A stretch of 64,000 bases of DNA, taken from contig NZ_CP136920.1 in assembly GCF_033100135.1 (NCBI RefSeq), positions 3,095,001 to 3,159,000 of the forward strand, read 5' to 3'. Both the position numbers and the translations under genes were made by a program. Shown here in pieces: positions 34,888 to 44,033 of this stretch (positions are counted from its first letter, which is position 1; every line of letters starts with the position of its first letter). The notes below the pieces were generated by a model, which was not told where the DNA came from, searched no databases, and worked only from the letters and a program-made list of their open reading frames with translations. Source of the DNA: Rubellicoccus peritrichatus. Lineage in GTDB: Bacteria > Verrucomicrobiota > Verrucomicrobiia > Opitutales > Cerasicoccaceae.

Positions 34888-36369
34888 ATGCGTGAAAAAA
34901 TACTTGGATGTTGGCTGGGTAAGTCAGTAGGCGGAACTCTTGGGATGCCTTTTGAAGGTGCGGCAGGACCGCTCAAGCTTACCGAAGCTGACTTAAACAT
35001 GCCTGAGTTTCTGCCCAATGACGATTTGGACTTGCAGATCGTCTGGGCTCATCATCTGAAGCAGCGTGCTGCAGGTGCTCCGATCTCTCCTGATCTCTTT
35101 TCTGAAGCCTGGTCAAAGCACATTGTATTTCCCTGGGACGAATATGGGATTACCCATCGCAATGATAAATATGGCATCAAGGGTGCGCTTCGTGGTTCCT
35201 TTGATAACTATTTCGGCGAGGGTATGGGGGCCGCGATCCGTAGTGAAATCTGGGCCTGCATCGCCCCCGGGAATCCTGAGAAAGCAATGGCTCTGGCTTG
35301 GAATGATGCTGCTGTCGATCATTCAGGAGAGGGGATTTGGGCTGAAGTTTTCCTGGCAAGCCTGGAATCGCGTGCTTTTGTCGAAACTGACATCGATACA
35401 CTTATTGCTGCATCCTGTGCCGATTTGCCCTCAGACTCCAAACTGCGACATGCGATTGAGTTGACTCAGGAGTGGTGGAAACGTTCCGAGGATTGGGTCA
35501 AGGTCCGAGGAGAGATCCTGGAAGCGTATCCCTACACGAATTTCACACATGTGATTCCTAACCTGGCTTTTACAGTTCTCGGGTTGTTGGCCGGTAAAGG
35601 CGATTTTACTGAATCAGTTCTGATTGCTACAAATTGTGGTTGGGATACCGATTGCACGGGAGCGACAGTCGGTTCGATTCTGGGCATTATTGCACCGGAT
35701 ACATTTCCTTCGCACTTCTACCCGGTTGATGCTCAAGCTGTGGTGCTTTCGCCAGAGATTATTGGAGTGCCATGTCCGAAGGATTTAAGTGTTCTGACGG
35801 ATTGGACTGAAGAGCTGGCTGAAGATCTTAAGGATGAGGTTGTCTCAATTGGTGAGGTTGCTCCTTGTGTGCCGGAATCATCGGTCAGCTTCATTGAAAT
35901 TCCCGCGACCATCGGGCGTGTGCAATCTGGTTCTGCTACACCTAAGCTTGTCGATGCTCGGGAATCAATATTGCCAGGTCACTGGAGGCAGTTCACGAAC
36001 GACGATTTTGTAGGTGAGCCGATTGGTATGACTTTTCCTGTGAATCTCGAGTCAGATAGTGATTTCAAAAAACTGATGGTCAGCATTTCAGGCAAGGCAA
36101 AGCCGTCAGTTTGGCTGGATGGGCAGAAGCTTGAAGAAAGCGTATTATTGCGTCCTGACCTTATTGATCATGCTCCATCCTTCCATCGCTTGCGTCGTGA
36201 TAGTTTCAGTTTGGATGCGTTTGATGCTGGCGAACATGAGGTGACGGTCGTAATCGATGCGCCAGAGAGTAAAGAGGAAGTGCTGGATCTTGTGATTGGT
36301 GTTGGTGATTCCAAGAACCAATGGGTGCCTTCCGCTTTGGCTCGTCAAGTTGCTGGTGTGTCAGCATAG
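34888..36369 (+). CDS. ADP-ribosylglycohydrolase family protein
   Basis: 493 residues. Residues 1-290 form the all-helical ARH fold: start motif ILGCWLGKSVGGTLGMPFEG, acidic metal-site candidates in LPNDDLDLQ (about residue 50) and NCGWDTDCTGATVGSILG (about 250). The last ~170 residues are an extra beta-rich domain not needed for ARH activity. Many verrucomicrobial members lie in sugar-use loci and may act on glycosides rather than ADP-ribose, which fits the LacI-type operators just upstream. Start is the ATG at 34888; a nearby ATG at 34881 is out of frame. A strong terminator follows. Confidence 0.82.
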   Translation: MREKILGCWLGKSVGGTLGMPFEGAAGPLKLTEADLNMPEFLPNDDLDLQIVWAHHLKQRAAGAPISPDLFSEAWSKHIVFPWDEYGITHRNDKYGIKGALRGSFDNYFGEGMGAAIRSEIWACIAPGNPEKAMALAWNDAAVDHSGEGIWAEVFLASLESRAFVETDIDTLIAASCADLPSDSKLRHAIELTQEWWKRSEDWVKVRGEILEAYPYTNFTHVIPNLAFTVLGLLAGKGDFTESVLIATNCGWDTDCTGATVGSILGIIAPDTFPSHFYPVDAQAVVLSPEIIGVPCPKDLSVLTDWTEELAEDLKDEVVSIGEVAPCVPESSVSFIEIPATIGRVQSGSATPKLVDARESILPGHWRQFTNDDFVGEPIGMTFPVNLESDSDFKKLMVSISGKAKPSVWLDGQKLEESVLLRPDLIDHAPSFHRLRRDSFSLDAFDAGEHEVTVVIDAPESKEEVLDLVIGVGDSKNQWVPSALARQVAGVSA

Positions 36370-36421
36370 ATCTTTTTTGCGAGGAAGACGAGCACGAGGC
36401 AGCTTGTCTTCTGTTTAACCT

Positions 36422-36454
36422 AAAAAGCCCAGAGCATATACTCTGGGCTTTTTT
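36422..36454. terminator. Strong bidirectional terminator
   Basis: AAAAAGCCCAGAG pairs perfectly with CTCTGGGCTTTTT around the loop CATATA. The A-run and T-run make it work in both directions, ending the rightward ARH transcript and the leftward SDR transcript. Confidence 0.9.
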
Positions 36455-36475
36455 ATTTGAAGAGCTGGATAATTC

Positions 36476-37270
36476 TTAAAGGCGTGGCAGAGTTAATCCA
36501 CCGTCGACCAAAATGACTTGCCCAGTAGAGTAGGGGAAGTCACCACGTGCGAGTGCGGTGACTGCCTTACCCACGTCAGCTGGGAATCCCCAACGCTTTG
36601 TTACGCAAAGTCCGTCTTCGATCATCTTGTCATATTTATCTGTGACGCCGGAAGTCATGTCTGTTTTAGTGACGCCTGGGCGTATTTCGTAAACAGGAAT
36701 GTTGTATTCTCCGAGTCGTGCAGCAAACAGGGCAGTCATCATGGCAATGCCTGCCTTGGCGACGCAATATTCGCCACGATTGACAGAGGCAACGGTTGCC
36801 GAGACAGAACCAACATTGATCACTCCGTAAAAACCGTTAGGGTCGTCAGCTCGCTGTTCGACCATCCAGTTGGAAGCACTTTGCGTGAGGAAGTAAGGCC
36901 CCTTCAGATTGGTTCCTACAACGTAATCGAAACTCTCTTCCGAGGCCTCAAGGATGTCTTTACGCTCCTTCGGTGCAACTCCGGCATTATTGACGAGTAC
37001 ATTCAAGCGCCCGAACTCGGACTTGATCTGAGCGAGCATAGCCGCTCGTGCTTCTGCCGAACCAATATCTCCACGACAGTAAACGACCTTTGCCCCAAGT
37101 GCTTCAAGCTTTTCGATTGGCTCGCTCACTTGTTCTTTGGGTCGCATGCCGTTGATGGCGACATCAAAGCCAGCTTTCGCCAGATGTTCGGCGCAGCCAA
37201 AACCAATACCGCGACTTCCGCCGGTTACCAGGGCCACGGGCCTTTTGTTTTCTTGGGTTGAATTGTTCAT
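36476..37270 (-). CDS. SDR-family oxidoreductase
   Basis: 264 residues from the ATG at 37270, which has AGGAA a few bases upstream; a longer frame to 37357 is not supported. NAD(P) motif VTGGSRGIGFG near residue 14, NNAG in VLVNNAGVAP, catalytic Ser in INVGSVSA and Tyr/Lys in GEYCVAKAG. Looks like the FabG/KduD branch. As the last gene of the leftward uronate cluster it is a candidate 4-deoxy-5-hexosulose uronate or sugar reductase, though a fatty-acid ketoreductase cannot be ruled out from sequence alone. Confidence 0.88.
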   Translation of the reverse strand: MNNSTQENKRPVALVTGGSRGIGFGCAEHLAKAGFDVAINGMRPKEQVSEPIEKLEALGAKVVYCRGDIGSAEARAAMLAQIKSEFGRLNVLVNNAGVAPKERKDILEASEESFDYVVGTNLKGPYFLTQSASNWMVEQRADDPNGFYGVINVGSVSATVASVNRGEYCVAKAGIAMMTALFAARLGEYNIPVYEIRPGVTKTDMTSGVTDKYDKMIEDGLCVTKRWGFPADVGKAVTALARGDFPYSTGQVILVDGGLTLPRL

Positions 37271-37385
37271 GGGTTCCTGTGTTTTTCGATTTTTTGTGTC
37301 GCTGGGTTCAGGTCTAACTGCATTCTCATTTTTTTGAACACAAGAACATGTTAACACTTGAACTCATTAACTCATATCCCAGCGC

Positions 37386-38537
37386 TTAAGCGCTGAGATT
37401 TGGCACATCCATCCACTTGCGTTCTTCGGAACTTTTCAGACCAAGCTCGGCAAGTTGAACACCCTTGGCACCTTCGAGCAGGTTCCAGCGGAAAGGCTCG
37501 TCCAGGACAACGTGGCGGAGGAACATTTCCCATTGGACCTTGAAGGCATTGTCGTAATTTTCCTGGGCAGGGACTTTGCTCCAGTCATCGTAGAAATTGA
37601 TCGGCTGATCAATGTCCGGATTCCAAACAGGCTTTGGTGTATTGCCATAGTGTTGGATATAGCAGTCGCGGAGGCCAGCAACAGCGCTGCCTCGGGTTCC
37701 GTCGACTTGAAGTGTCAAGAGGTCATCACGGCGAACTCGGACATTCCATGATGCATTGATGTGGACAATGACACCGTTATCGAGCTCGAAGGTTGAGTAA
37801 GAGCTGTCATCTGCGGTGCAAGGGTAGGGCTTGCCGCTTTCATCAACACGCTCGGGAATATGGGTTGCCGTGCGGCAGCTGATTCCTTTTACGTTGCCGA
37901 AAAGATTGTCCACAACATAGCGGAAGTGACAGAGCATATCGATGGCCATGCCACCACCGTCTTCCTTGCGATAGTTCCAGGATGGGCGCTGTGCCGGGAT
38001 GCTATGGCCTTCGTAAACCCAATAGCCAAATTCACCACGGACGCTGACGATATCACCGAAGAAACCAGCTTCCATCAGGCGCTTTAGTTTAAGCATGCCT
38101 GGCAGCCAAAGTTTATCCTGGACCACCCCGTTCTTGATGCCTGCATCGCGGCAGATTTCATAAAGCTTTACAGCGTCTGAGGTTGTAATTGCTGTTGGTT
38201 TTTCGCAGTAGACATGCTTCCCGGCTTCGGCAGCTTTCTTGACTGCTTCGAAGCGACGCAATGTCGTTTGTGCATCAAAGTAAATCTGGTAAGCCGGGTC
38301 TTTCATCACGCTATCAAGGTCAGTTGTGTACTCCTTGACGTGGGAGATTTGAGTCAGCTCCTTCAGTTTGTTTTCGTTACGACCAACAAGGATTGCCTTG
38401 GGCATAATGACTTCATTTGGAGAGACTTGAACACCACCTTGTTCGATGATTGCGTTGACCGAGCGCAAGAGGTGCTGGTTAGTTCCCATGCGTCCGGTGA
38501 CGCCGTTCATGATGATGCCGATTTCGTGCGTTTTCAT
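37386..38537 (-). CDS. Gfo/Idh/MocA oxidoreductase
   Basis: 383 residues, cytoplasmic (no signal). N-terminal Rossmann fold begins EIGIIMNGVTGRMGTNQH, with the family EKP motif in VYCEKPTAITT (about 110) and sugar-binding C-terminal half with GGMAIDMLCHF. The first ~30 residues are unusual: a G-x-x-G-x-x-G loop resembling dihydrodipicolinate-reductase-type starts. Lies between the SDR and a sugar isomerase in the leftward catabolic cluster, so it likely oxidises a sugar or inositol-like acid. Confidence 0.88.
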   Translation of the reverse strand: MKTHEIGIIMNGVTGRMGTNQHLLRSVNAIIEQGGVQVSPNEVIMPKAILVGRNENKLKELTQISHVKEYTTDLDSVMKDPAYQIYFDAQTTLRRFEAVKKAAEAGKHVYCEKPTAITTSDAVKLYEICRDAGIKNGVVQDKLWLPGMLKLKRLMEAGFFGDIVSVRGEFGYWVYEGHSIPAQRPSWNYRKEDGGGMAIDMLCHFRYVVDNLFGNVKGISCRTATHIPERVDESGKPYPCTADDSSYSTFELDNGVIVHINASWNVRVRRDDLLTLQVDGTRGSAVAGLRDCYIQHYGNTPKPVWNPDIDQPINFYDDWSKVPAQENYDNAFKVQWEMFLRHVVLDEPFRWNLLEGAKGVQLAELGLKSSEERKWMDVPNLSA

Positions 38538-38575
38538 AAGTTCTTTTTCTGTCGAGGTTCTTTTAAGGAGTTTTT

Positions 38576-38648
38576 AAACCGCAGAGTGCGCTAAGAGCGC
38601 GGAGTATAATCAATGGATTTCTCTGAGAGCTCTCTGTCTCTTTGGCTA
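38576..38648. repeat. Dispersed imperfect inverted repeat (copy E)
   Basis: Left arm AAACCGCAGAGTGCGC (38576 on) and right arm CTCTCTGTCTCTTTGGCT (38631-38648) are degenerate reverse complements built of GCAGAG/CTCTG units. It fills the gap between the Gfo/Idh gene and the isomerase gene inside the operon and resembles copy A at 17.34 kb. Confidence 0.5.
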
Positions 38649-38680
38649 ATGATTAGTGGTGACTATATGATTGGTCAGGC

Positions 38681-39514
38681 TTAGCTGTGCCTCAGATAAG
38701 CTTGCTTAATTTCTGACAAATAATCTGCCTGATCTTTTTCCCAGCGTGAATTGGAGAAGATTTCTACTTCGTTGTAGCCTTTGAATCCGGCATCTTCTAC
38801 CCAGCCGCGAATCTTGCGGATATCGATGCAGCCTTCGCCCATCAGCCCGCGATCGAAGAGGATGTCTTCTGTTGGTGTCTTCCAGTCGCAGATATGAAAG
38901 GCGAAAATCTTTTTCATGCGACCACATCGTTTGATTTCTACTTCAAGACGCGGGTCCCACCAAAGATGATATACATCAATGGCAACTCCTACATAATCTG
39001 ATCCGATCTCCTCGGCGACATCATTCGCTTGCTGCATTGTGTTGATGGCAGAGCGATCATCGGCATACATCGGGTGGAGTGGCTCAATCGCCAACTTGAT
39101 TCCCTTGTCCTTGGCCCGCGGTAATATTGCTTTGATGCCGTCCACGATGTGTCGGCGCGATTCGCTTAGAGGCAGCCCGGGAACAGCACCACAAACCAGA
39201 ACAATCAGTGGTGCGCCAAGTGCTGCCGCTTCATCAATCATACGTTCGTTGTCGTGAATCGCAGATTGGCGATCAAGCGCAGTTTTCGCTGGAAAGAATC
39301 CACCACGGCAGTATGAGACGATTTCCAAGCCGCGACTGCGGATCATTTTGCCTGCCTCAACCGGACTACCACCTTCAATGTCGCCACGCCATACAGTGAT
39401 TCCTTTGACGTTCTCACGGGCAAAGTTGTCGATGACTTCACGCAAGCTCCATGGCTTGTGGGTGATTGTGTGGATGCAGAGTTTGTCAAAAGAGGTTAGC
39501 GGTTGGGCACTCAT
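38681..39514 (-). CDS. Sugar phosphate isomerase/epimerase (TIM barrel)
   Basis: 277 residues of the xylose-isomerase-like TIM barrel family. Metal-site residues appear in KLAIEPLHPMY, GVAIDVYHLWWDP, FHICDW and the C-terminal GYNEVEIFSN, the standard Glu-Asp-His-Glu set. Members convert ketose/aldose or inososes (IolE/IolI type). Sits downstream of the GH88 gene (77-bp gap) and upstream of Gfo/Idh, as in many sugar-acid or inositol loci. Confidence 0.88.
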   Translation of the reverse strand: MSAQPLTSFDKLCIHTITHKPWSLREVIDNFARENVKGITVWRGDIEGGSPVEAGKMIRSRGLEIVSYCRGGFFPAKTALDRQSAIHDNERMIDEAAALGAPLIVLVCGAVPGLPLSESRRHIVDGIKAILPRAKDKGIKLAIEPLHPMYADDRSAINTMQQANDVAEEIGSDYVGVAIDVYHLWWDPRLEVEIKRCGRMKKIFAFHICDWKTPTEDILFDRGLMGEGCIDIRKIRGWVEDAGFKGYNEVEIFSNSRWEKDQADYLSEIKQAYLRHS

Positions 39515-39591
39515 ATTTGATTATTTTTGGATGTTAGGATCTTACTGTCAGGGAATGGCTTTAAAGCCGGTTGTTTTTTAACCGACCCTAA

Positions 39592-40968
39592 TTAGGCATC
39601 AAAGAACGTAAGGTACGGTTTTTCTTCAATCAGGCGCTGAAGATAGACGGCCAGTTCCATTAAGTGATAATCACCCCACATTGACGACTCACCATAGGCT
39701 GCCTTGTTTGGTTCAGGACGGTGGTCCCAGCCATTTGGCTCGTGGTAGATCGAGTGGAGTAACAGACCTTGGTGATTCGAATCTGTGCTGAGGTAAGGTT
39801 CACTGAGTAACGATTTCGCCGTGATCAATCCTGCTTTTTCGTAACGATCTGCTGCTTCGGTTTCACCCTTGCCACGCAGATAGCGCGCAAGCCTTAGTAA
39901 TCCTTGGGCGGTGATTGCAGATGCAGTACTGTCAACCGGTTCATATTCGTTGAAAGGGTCGGCAGGGCGGTCAAGGTAGTCACCCAGCTTATAGAGGTTT
40001 GGGGCACCCTGATCCCAGTAGCTGATGCCATCAGTCGGTGTGTTTGCGATAAAGTTTTCTGCGATCGCAATGGAAGCCTTGAGCATCAGGACTTCCCATT
40101 CTGCTTTTCCACCGAATGGCTCAAATTCTGCATCGTCCATTGTTTTCAGAAGCTCGAGTTCTTCAGGAAATCCAACGGCGGCCCAAGATTGACCGCGCGT
40201 CCATGTGCTGAATCCAGTGTAGCCTTGCTGTGAATTCGGGCAACGGTAAGCTCCGTCTTTGGTGTTGAATACACATTCATGAGCGGTTCTTCCGCTGACG
40301 TCATAGCTATCGCGACCTTCTCCATAAAAGACCGAGTATTCGGCAGTAGAGCGTATGTGCTGAAGGGCACGATCGAGGAGGCTGATTGGCTTATCACCTT
40401 CGCCCATGAGGACATGGCCAAGCTGATGTGCGACCATCAGGATTCGGCATGATCGGATTGTATCTACAAAGAGTGAGTGCGGGCCATTGAAACTGTGGAT
40501 GAATCCACCTTTTTGATGCGGTGTCCAGCGGGCGGCTTGAACCGCACCAGAGGTTTTAATCGCAAGTTCGTAGAAGTGACGCTCCCATTCGTTGTCCGCA
40601 ATACGGCCTTCGAGCATAAGGCGTCGAAGATTTCCGTAAGTGGAAAGATTATTGAATCCGTGGTCATGGACACCAATGTGGCTGACATGAGTTGCCATGC
40701 GGCTGACGGTCTTATCACGGCCTGATGCCAGGCTGGCTTCGTCGCCGGTTGCGTCAAAGTGGAGAATTGCGATTCCGTAGCGAAAGCCTTCAGTCCATTC
40801 GGTCCAGCCGCGTGTGGTGTATTTTCCTTCGACTGTGAAAACTGGCGATCCCTTGGAGTCGTCGTAATCGCGGTCAATCGCCTCGACCTTTTGTTTTGCT
40901 AGCTCAAATGTACGGTCGAGCGCTGGTTTCAGGTCTTCAAGTTTGGGAGCTGATGTGAGATCAATCAT
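39592..40968 (-). CDS. GH88 unsaturated uronyl hydrolase
   Basis: 458 residues, no signal peptide, so cytoplasmic. (alpha/alpha)6-barrel GH88 motifs: HDHGF with Asp 102, LFVDTIRS with Asp 169 (the Asp pair that hydrates the C4=C5 bond in characterised enzymes), TWTRGQSWA and DSTASAITAQGLLRLA. It removes 4,5-unsaturated uronic acid from lyase-generated oligosaccharides (chondroitin, hyaluronan, xanthan, ulvan and others), feeding 4-deoxy-hexosulose uronate into the pathway. The regulator gene is only 2 bp upstream, so the two are co-transcribed. Confidence 0.9.
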   Translation of the reverse strand: MIDLTSAPKLEDLKPALDRTFELAKQKVEAIDRDYDDSKGSPVFTVEGKYTTRGWTEWTEGFRYGIAILHFDATGDEASLASGRDKTVSRMATHVSHIGVHDHGFNNLSTYGNLRRLMLEGRIADNEWERHFYELAIKTSGAVQAARWTPHQKGGFIHSFNGPHSLFVDTIRSCRILMVAHQLGHVLMGEGDKPISLLDRALQHIRSTAEYSVFYGEGRDSYDVSGRTAHECVFNTKDGAYRCPNSQQGYTGFSTWTRGQSWAAVGFPEELELLKTMDDAEFEPFGGKAEWEVLMLKASIAIAENFIANTPTDGISYWDQGAPNLYKLGDYLDRPADPFNEYEPVDSTASAITAQGLLRLARYLRGKGETEAADRYEKAGLITAKSLLSEPYLSTDSNHQGLLLHSIYHEPNGWDHRPEPNKAAYGESSMWGDYHLMELAVYLQRLIEEKPYLTFFDA

Positions 40969-40970
40969 GA

Positions 40971-41513
40971 TTAAAAGCGATGTGATTTGGTTAGGTGAAT
41001 AATAAAGAGATCGGCATCCTCGAGGATTTCGTAGGTATGATGAAGAGCGGCGTCGAATTTGAGTGATTCACCTCCTCGGAGGGTGTGTTCTTCGCGCGTG
41101 AAACAGATTTTGATAGCACCGGATTGGACCCAGCAGATTTCAAACTCATCTCCGTGGGCTTCCGGGCGTTGGAGTGATTCTCCCGCTTTGGCTGTCGCGT
41201 GAAAGCACTCTACGCCTTGGTAGGAAACTTTGTGAAAGTCAAATGGGCCCGAACGGTAGCTTTCGGCCGTTTTGAAGTGTGCGCTGCATTCCTCTGCCAG
41301 GCTTAGGACAGCAGAAGCGGAAAGCCCAAAGACTCGCCCCAGACGATAAAGCGTTTCCAGTTCGACAAGGTTCTGGTTTCGTTCCAATTTCGATAGAACA
41401 CCGATAGAGATGCCAGACCGATTTGATACATCTTCCAAAGTCAGACTTTCCCGTTTTCGCAGATCGCGGATAAACGAGAAGTCGAGTGGAGGAAGTTGTT
41501 CTTTTGGGGTCAT
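40971..41513 (-). CDS. XRE-family regulator with cupin domain
   Basis: 180 residues. Helix-turn-helix at about 15-65 (LTLEDVSNRSGISIGVLSKLE) and a C-terminal cupin (about 105-178; EFEICWVQSGAIKI, LRGGESLKFDAALHHTYEI). The cupin probably binds a pathway sugar or sugar acid. First gene of the leftward cluster and divergent, by 49 bp, from the aldolase gene; it likely binds the inverted repeat in that gap and controls both arms. Confidence 0.9.
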   Translation of the reverse strand: MTPKEQLPPLDFSFIRDLRKRESLTLEDVSNRSGISIGVLSKLERNQNLVELETLYRLGRVFGLSASAVLSLAEECSAHFKTAESYRSGPFDFHKVSYQGVECFHATAKAGESLQRPEAHGDEFEICWVQSGAIKICFTREEHTLRGGESLKFDAALHHTYEILEDADLFIIHLTKSHRF

Positions 41514-41515
41514 AA

Positions 41516-41562
41516 TTTTCTTGAGGTGAAATATAGGCTATGTTTTTATTGTTTCAAGAAAA
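41516..41562. promoter_or_regulatory. Inverted repeat in divergent promoter
   Basis: TTTTCTTGA (41516-41524) and TCAAGAAAA (41554-41562) are perfect 9-bp reverse complements, 38 bp centre to centre, each touching one of the two divergent start regions. They are good candidates for the binding sites of the XRE-cupin regulator. Confidence 0.55.
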
Positions 41563-42174
41563 ATGAGTAAAAAAAGACTTCTTCCTGTTGTTGTATTAAA
41601 CGAAACTGCCTGGGCAGAACCTCTTGCAGAGGCTTTGCTGGCTGGTGGTCTCGATCAAATCGAGATCACATTGCGGACAGATGCTGCCTTGGATGGTATT
41701 CGAGCGGTTGCTAAAAAATTTCCGCAGATGCGTCTCGGTGCCGGAACGGTTCTGGACGCTGAGATTATTCCAGTGCTGAAGGATATTGGCGTGACCTTTC
41801 TGGTTTCACCTGGTGTGAATCCCAAGGTTGTTGATGCGGCTCATGAAGCTGGCTTGAAGATTTATCCAGGGATTACCAGCCCTTCTGAAATCGAGTTGGC
41901 GCGTTCGCTTGGCTGCGAATCGGTAAAGTTTTTTCCGGCAGAACCGCTGGGTGGTGTGAAAATGCTTAAGGCTCTGGTTGCTCCTTATGGGCACACCGGT
42001 CTTAAGTTTGTGCCCACTGGCGGTATTTCTCCTGAAACATGCCCCGATTATGCTGCTTTGCCGGAAGTTGAAGCAGTTGGCGGATCTTGGTTTGTTAAGG
42101 CTGGTCTCATGAAAGAGGGCAAATGGGATGAGATTACTGAGTTGACCAGCGAGGGGCTCAAAATTGTCTCCTGA
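41563..42174 (+). CDS. eda: KDPG/KHG-type aldolase
   Basis: 203 residues of the class I aldolase family. The general base Glu 34 in QIEITLRT and the Schiff-base Lys 122 in SVKFFPAEPLGG are present, with GAGTVLD and PTGGISPET. It cleaves 2-keto-3-deoxy-6-phosphogluconate (or a 4-hydroxy-2-oxoglutarate-like acid) to pyruvate and an aldehyde, the end step of uronate breakdown. First gene of the rightward arm; 14 bp before the dehydrogenase start. No KdgK kinase is in the window. Confidence 0.92.
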   Translation: MSKKRLLPVVVLNETAWAEPLAEALLAGGLDQIEITLRTDAALDGIRAVAKKFPQMRLGAGTVLDAEIIPVLKDIGVTFLVSPGVNPKVVDAAHEAGLKIYPGITSPSEIELARSLGCESVKFFPAEPLGGVKMLKALVAPYGHTGLKFVPTGGISPETCPDYAALPEVEAVGGSWFVKAGLMKEGKWDEITELTSEGLKIVS

Positions 42175-42188
42175 CACATACTTTGATT

Positions 42189-43187
42189 ATGGCGAAAGTA
42201 AAAGGGGTTTTTCTGCTTAACGACTATGGGCTCAATCGCATCTATGGAGATGATGAGCTGGATGCGATTGCTTCGCTCGTTCAGATTGAGCGTCGTCCTG
42301 TTCGGCTTGATGACCCGGCTGATTCGGAGCTCCTGGCAGAGGCGGAAGTTGCGTTTTCCGGTTGGGGGGCTCCAGTTCTCGATGAGGATTTGTTGAGGCG
42401 CATGCCTAAGCTTAAAGCGCTTTTTTATGGCGCAGGTACGGTTCGATATATGATCACGGATGCTTTTTGGGAGCGTGGGATTCGTCTGACGAGTGCTTAC
42501 GTCGCCAATGCCCGCCCAGTTGCCGAGTTTACTTTTGCCCAGATCATTCTGGCTTTGAAGAAAACCTGGCAGCAATCGTTGCATATTCGTGAAGCCAAAG
42601 CATGGGGGCGGCAATGGGATATGCCTGGTGCTTACTTTGGATCGCGCATTGGCGTGGTTTCACTCGGTGCTATCGGGCGGATGGTTTGTGAGCGTCTTAC
42701 TGCCTTGGATGTTGAGGTATTCGCCTACGATCCGTTTGTCAGTGATGAAGATATGCGGAAGATAGGGGCGCGCAAAGCCAGTCTGAATAAGCTTTGTGAA
42801 ACCTGCGATGTGATTACACTTCACGCCCCGCAGCTGGATGAAACCATTGGGATGATTCGTGAAGAACATTTCAAGATGATGAAACCCGGGGCCACGATTA
42901 TTAATACCGCCAGGGGGGCGATTATTGACCATCCTGCGATGATCAAGGTTTTACAGGAACGGACGGACATCGTCGCGCTTTTAGACGTGACAGATCCGGA
43001 GCCGCCAGAGCCTGGCTCCTTGCTCTACACATTGCCAAATGTGGTCATGACACCGCATATTGCCGGCTCTATGGGGCGTGAATGCCGCCGAATGGCACGT
43101 TTGGCAATTGATGAATGTCGTCGCTATCTCAAAAACGAATCCGCTCTGCATCCTATCACAATCGATAATTTTTCACGTCTTGCATAG
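42189..43187 (+). CDS. D-isomer-specific 2-hydroxyacid dehydrogenase
   Basis: 332 residues from the ATG at 42189; a TTG two codons upstream is less likely. NAD-binding loop GVVSLGAIGRMV (about 155), catalytic Arg in INTARGAIIDH, Glu in DPEPPEP and His in MTPHIAGSMG. It reduces a 2-keto acid or oxidises a hydroxy acid; in this locus perhaps an aldolase product or sugar acid. Lies between aldolase and isomerase genes on the same strand with short gaps. Confidence 0.9.
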   Translation: MAKVKGVFLLNDYGLNRIYGDDELDAIASLVQIERRPVRLDDPADSELLAEAEVAFSGWGAPVLDEDLLRRMPKLKALFYGAGTVRYMITDAFWERGIRLTSAYVANARPVAEFTFAQIILALKKTWQQSLHIREAKAWGRQWDMPGAYFGSRIGVVSLGAIGRMVCERLTALDVEVFAYDPFVSDEDMRKIGARKASLNKLCETCDVITLHAPQLDETIGMIREEHFKMMKPGATIINTARGAIIDHPAMIKVLQERTDIVALLDVTDPEPPEPGSLLYTLPNVVMTPHIAGSMGRECRRMARLAIDECRRYLKNESALHPITIDNFSRLA

Positions 43188-43199
43188 CTGAACTTCAAA

Positions 43200-43967
43200 A
43201 TGAAATCTGGACTCGTTTCGATAACCTTTCGTCAACTATCGCCAAGCCAAATTGTGGATCTCTGTTTGAAGGCAGACGTCTCGGCAATCGAGTGGGGTGG
43301 AGACATTCACGTGCCTCACGGCGAGGTTGATATCGCCAGAGAGGTTGGCCAAATGACGCGTGATGCGGGTTTGGAAATTGCTTCTTATGGTTCTTACTAC
43401 AAGTCCGTTGACAGCGAAAACGGAGATTTACCGTTTTCAAAAGTCCTTGAAACAGCTGTGGCCCTGGGGGCTCCGCGTATACGGGTCTGGGCAGGGGGCA
43501 AAGGCTCTGCAGATGCATCGCCTGAATATCGATCTTCGATTGTGGAGAACCTTCGGACCATTGCTGCTGCTGCGGCGGAGCACGGAGTTGTCGTCGATTT
43601 AGAGTATCATGCCAACACGCTAACGGATGACAATGCCTCGGCTGTTAGCCTAATGCGTGAGGTGAATCATCCGAACTTGCGTTCGCTTTGGCAGCCTTCT
43701 TTTGCCTTTTCCTATGAGGAACAGGTTCAGGCTCTTGTTGATATTGCACCCTGGTTGGACTATTTGCATGTTTACACTTGGATTGAGGAGAACGGTAACT
43801 GTGTCCGTCATCCGCTCGCTAAGGGTGAACTCCAATGGAAGGTGTTTTTTGAGGAAGCGGCTAAACATGTCCCACCTTATGCGCTTATTGAATTCGTGGC
43901 TGATGACAGGCCGGAGCAATTCTTGGAAGACGCCAAGGCCCTCAATCACTGGCTGAATTCTCTTTAG
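43200..43967 (+). CDS. Second sugar phosphate isomerase/epimerase
   Basis: 255 residues, TIM barrel of the AP-endonuclease-2 type. Metal-site candidates are in VVDLEYHANTLTDD, a Trp-Gln pair (SLWQPSF) and the C-terminal ALIEFVADD. It starts 12 bp after the dehydrogenase stop and ends the rightward arm. It differs clearly from the isomerase at 38.7 kb, so it is not a recent duplicate. Confidence 0.87.
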   Translation: MKSGLVSITFRQLSPSQIVDLCLKADVSAIEWGGDIHVPHGEVDIAREVGQMTRDAGLEIASYGSYYKSVDSENGDLPFSKVLETAVALGAPRIRVWAGGKGSADASPEYRSSIVENLRTIAAAAAEHGVVVDLEYHANTLTDDNASAVSLMREVNHPNLRSLWQPSFAFSYEEQVQALVDIAPWLDYLHVYTWIEENGNCVRHPLAKGELQWKVFFEEAAKHVPPYALIEFVADDRPEQFLEDAKALNHWLNSL

Positions 43968-44033
43968 ATTCATCGTAATTGCGCATTTTTCTTTTGACGA
44001 GTGCATAAAATACTCAATTCTGTGCACTTGCTG

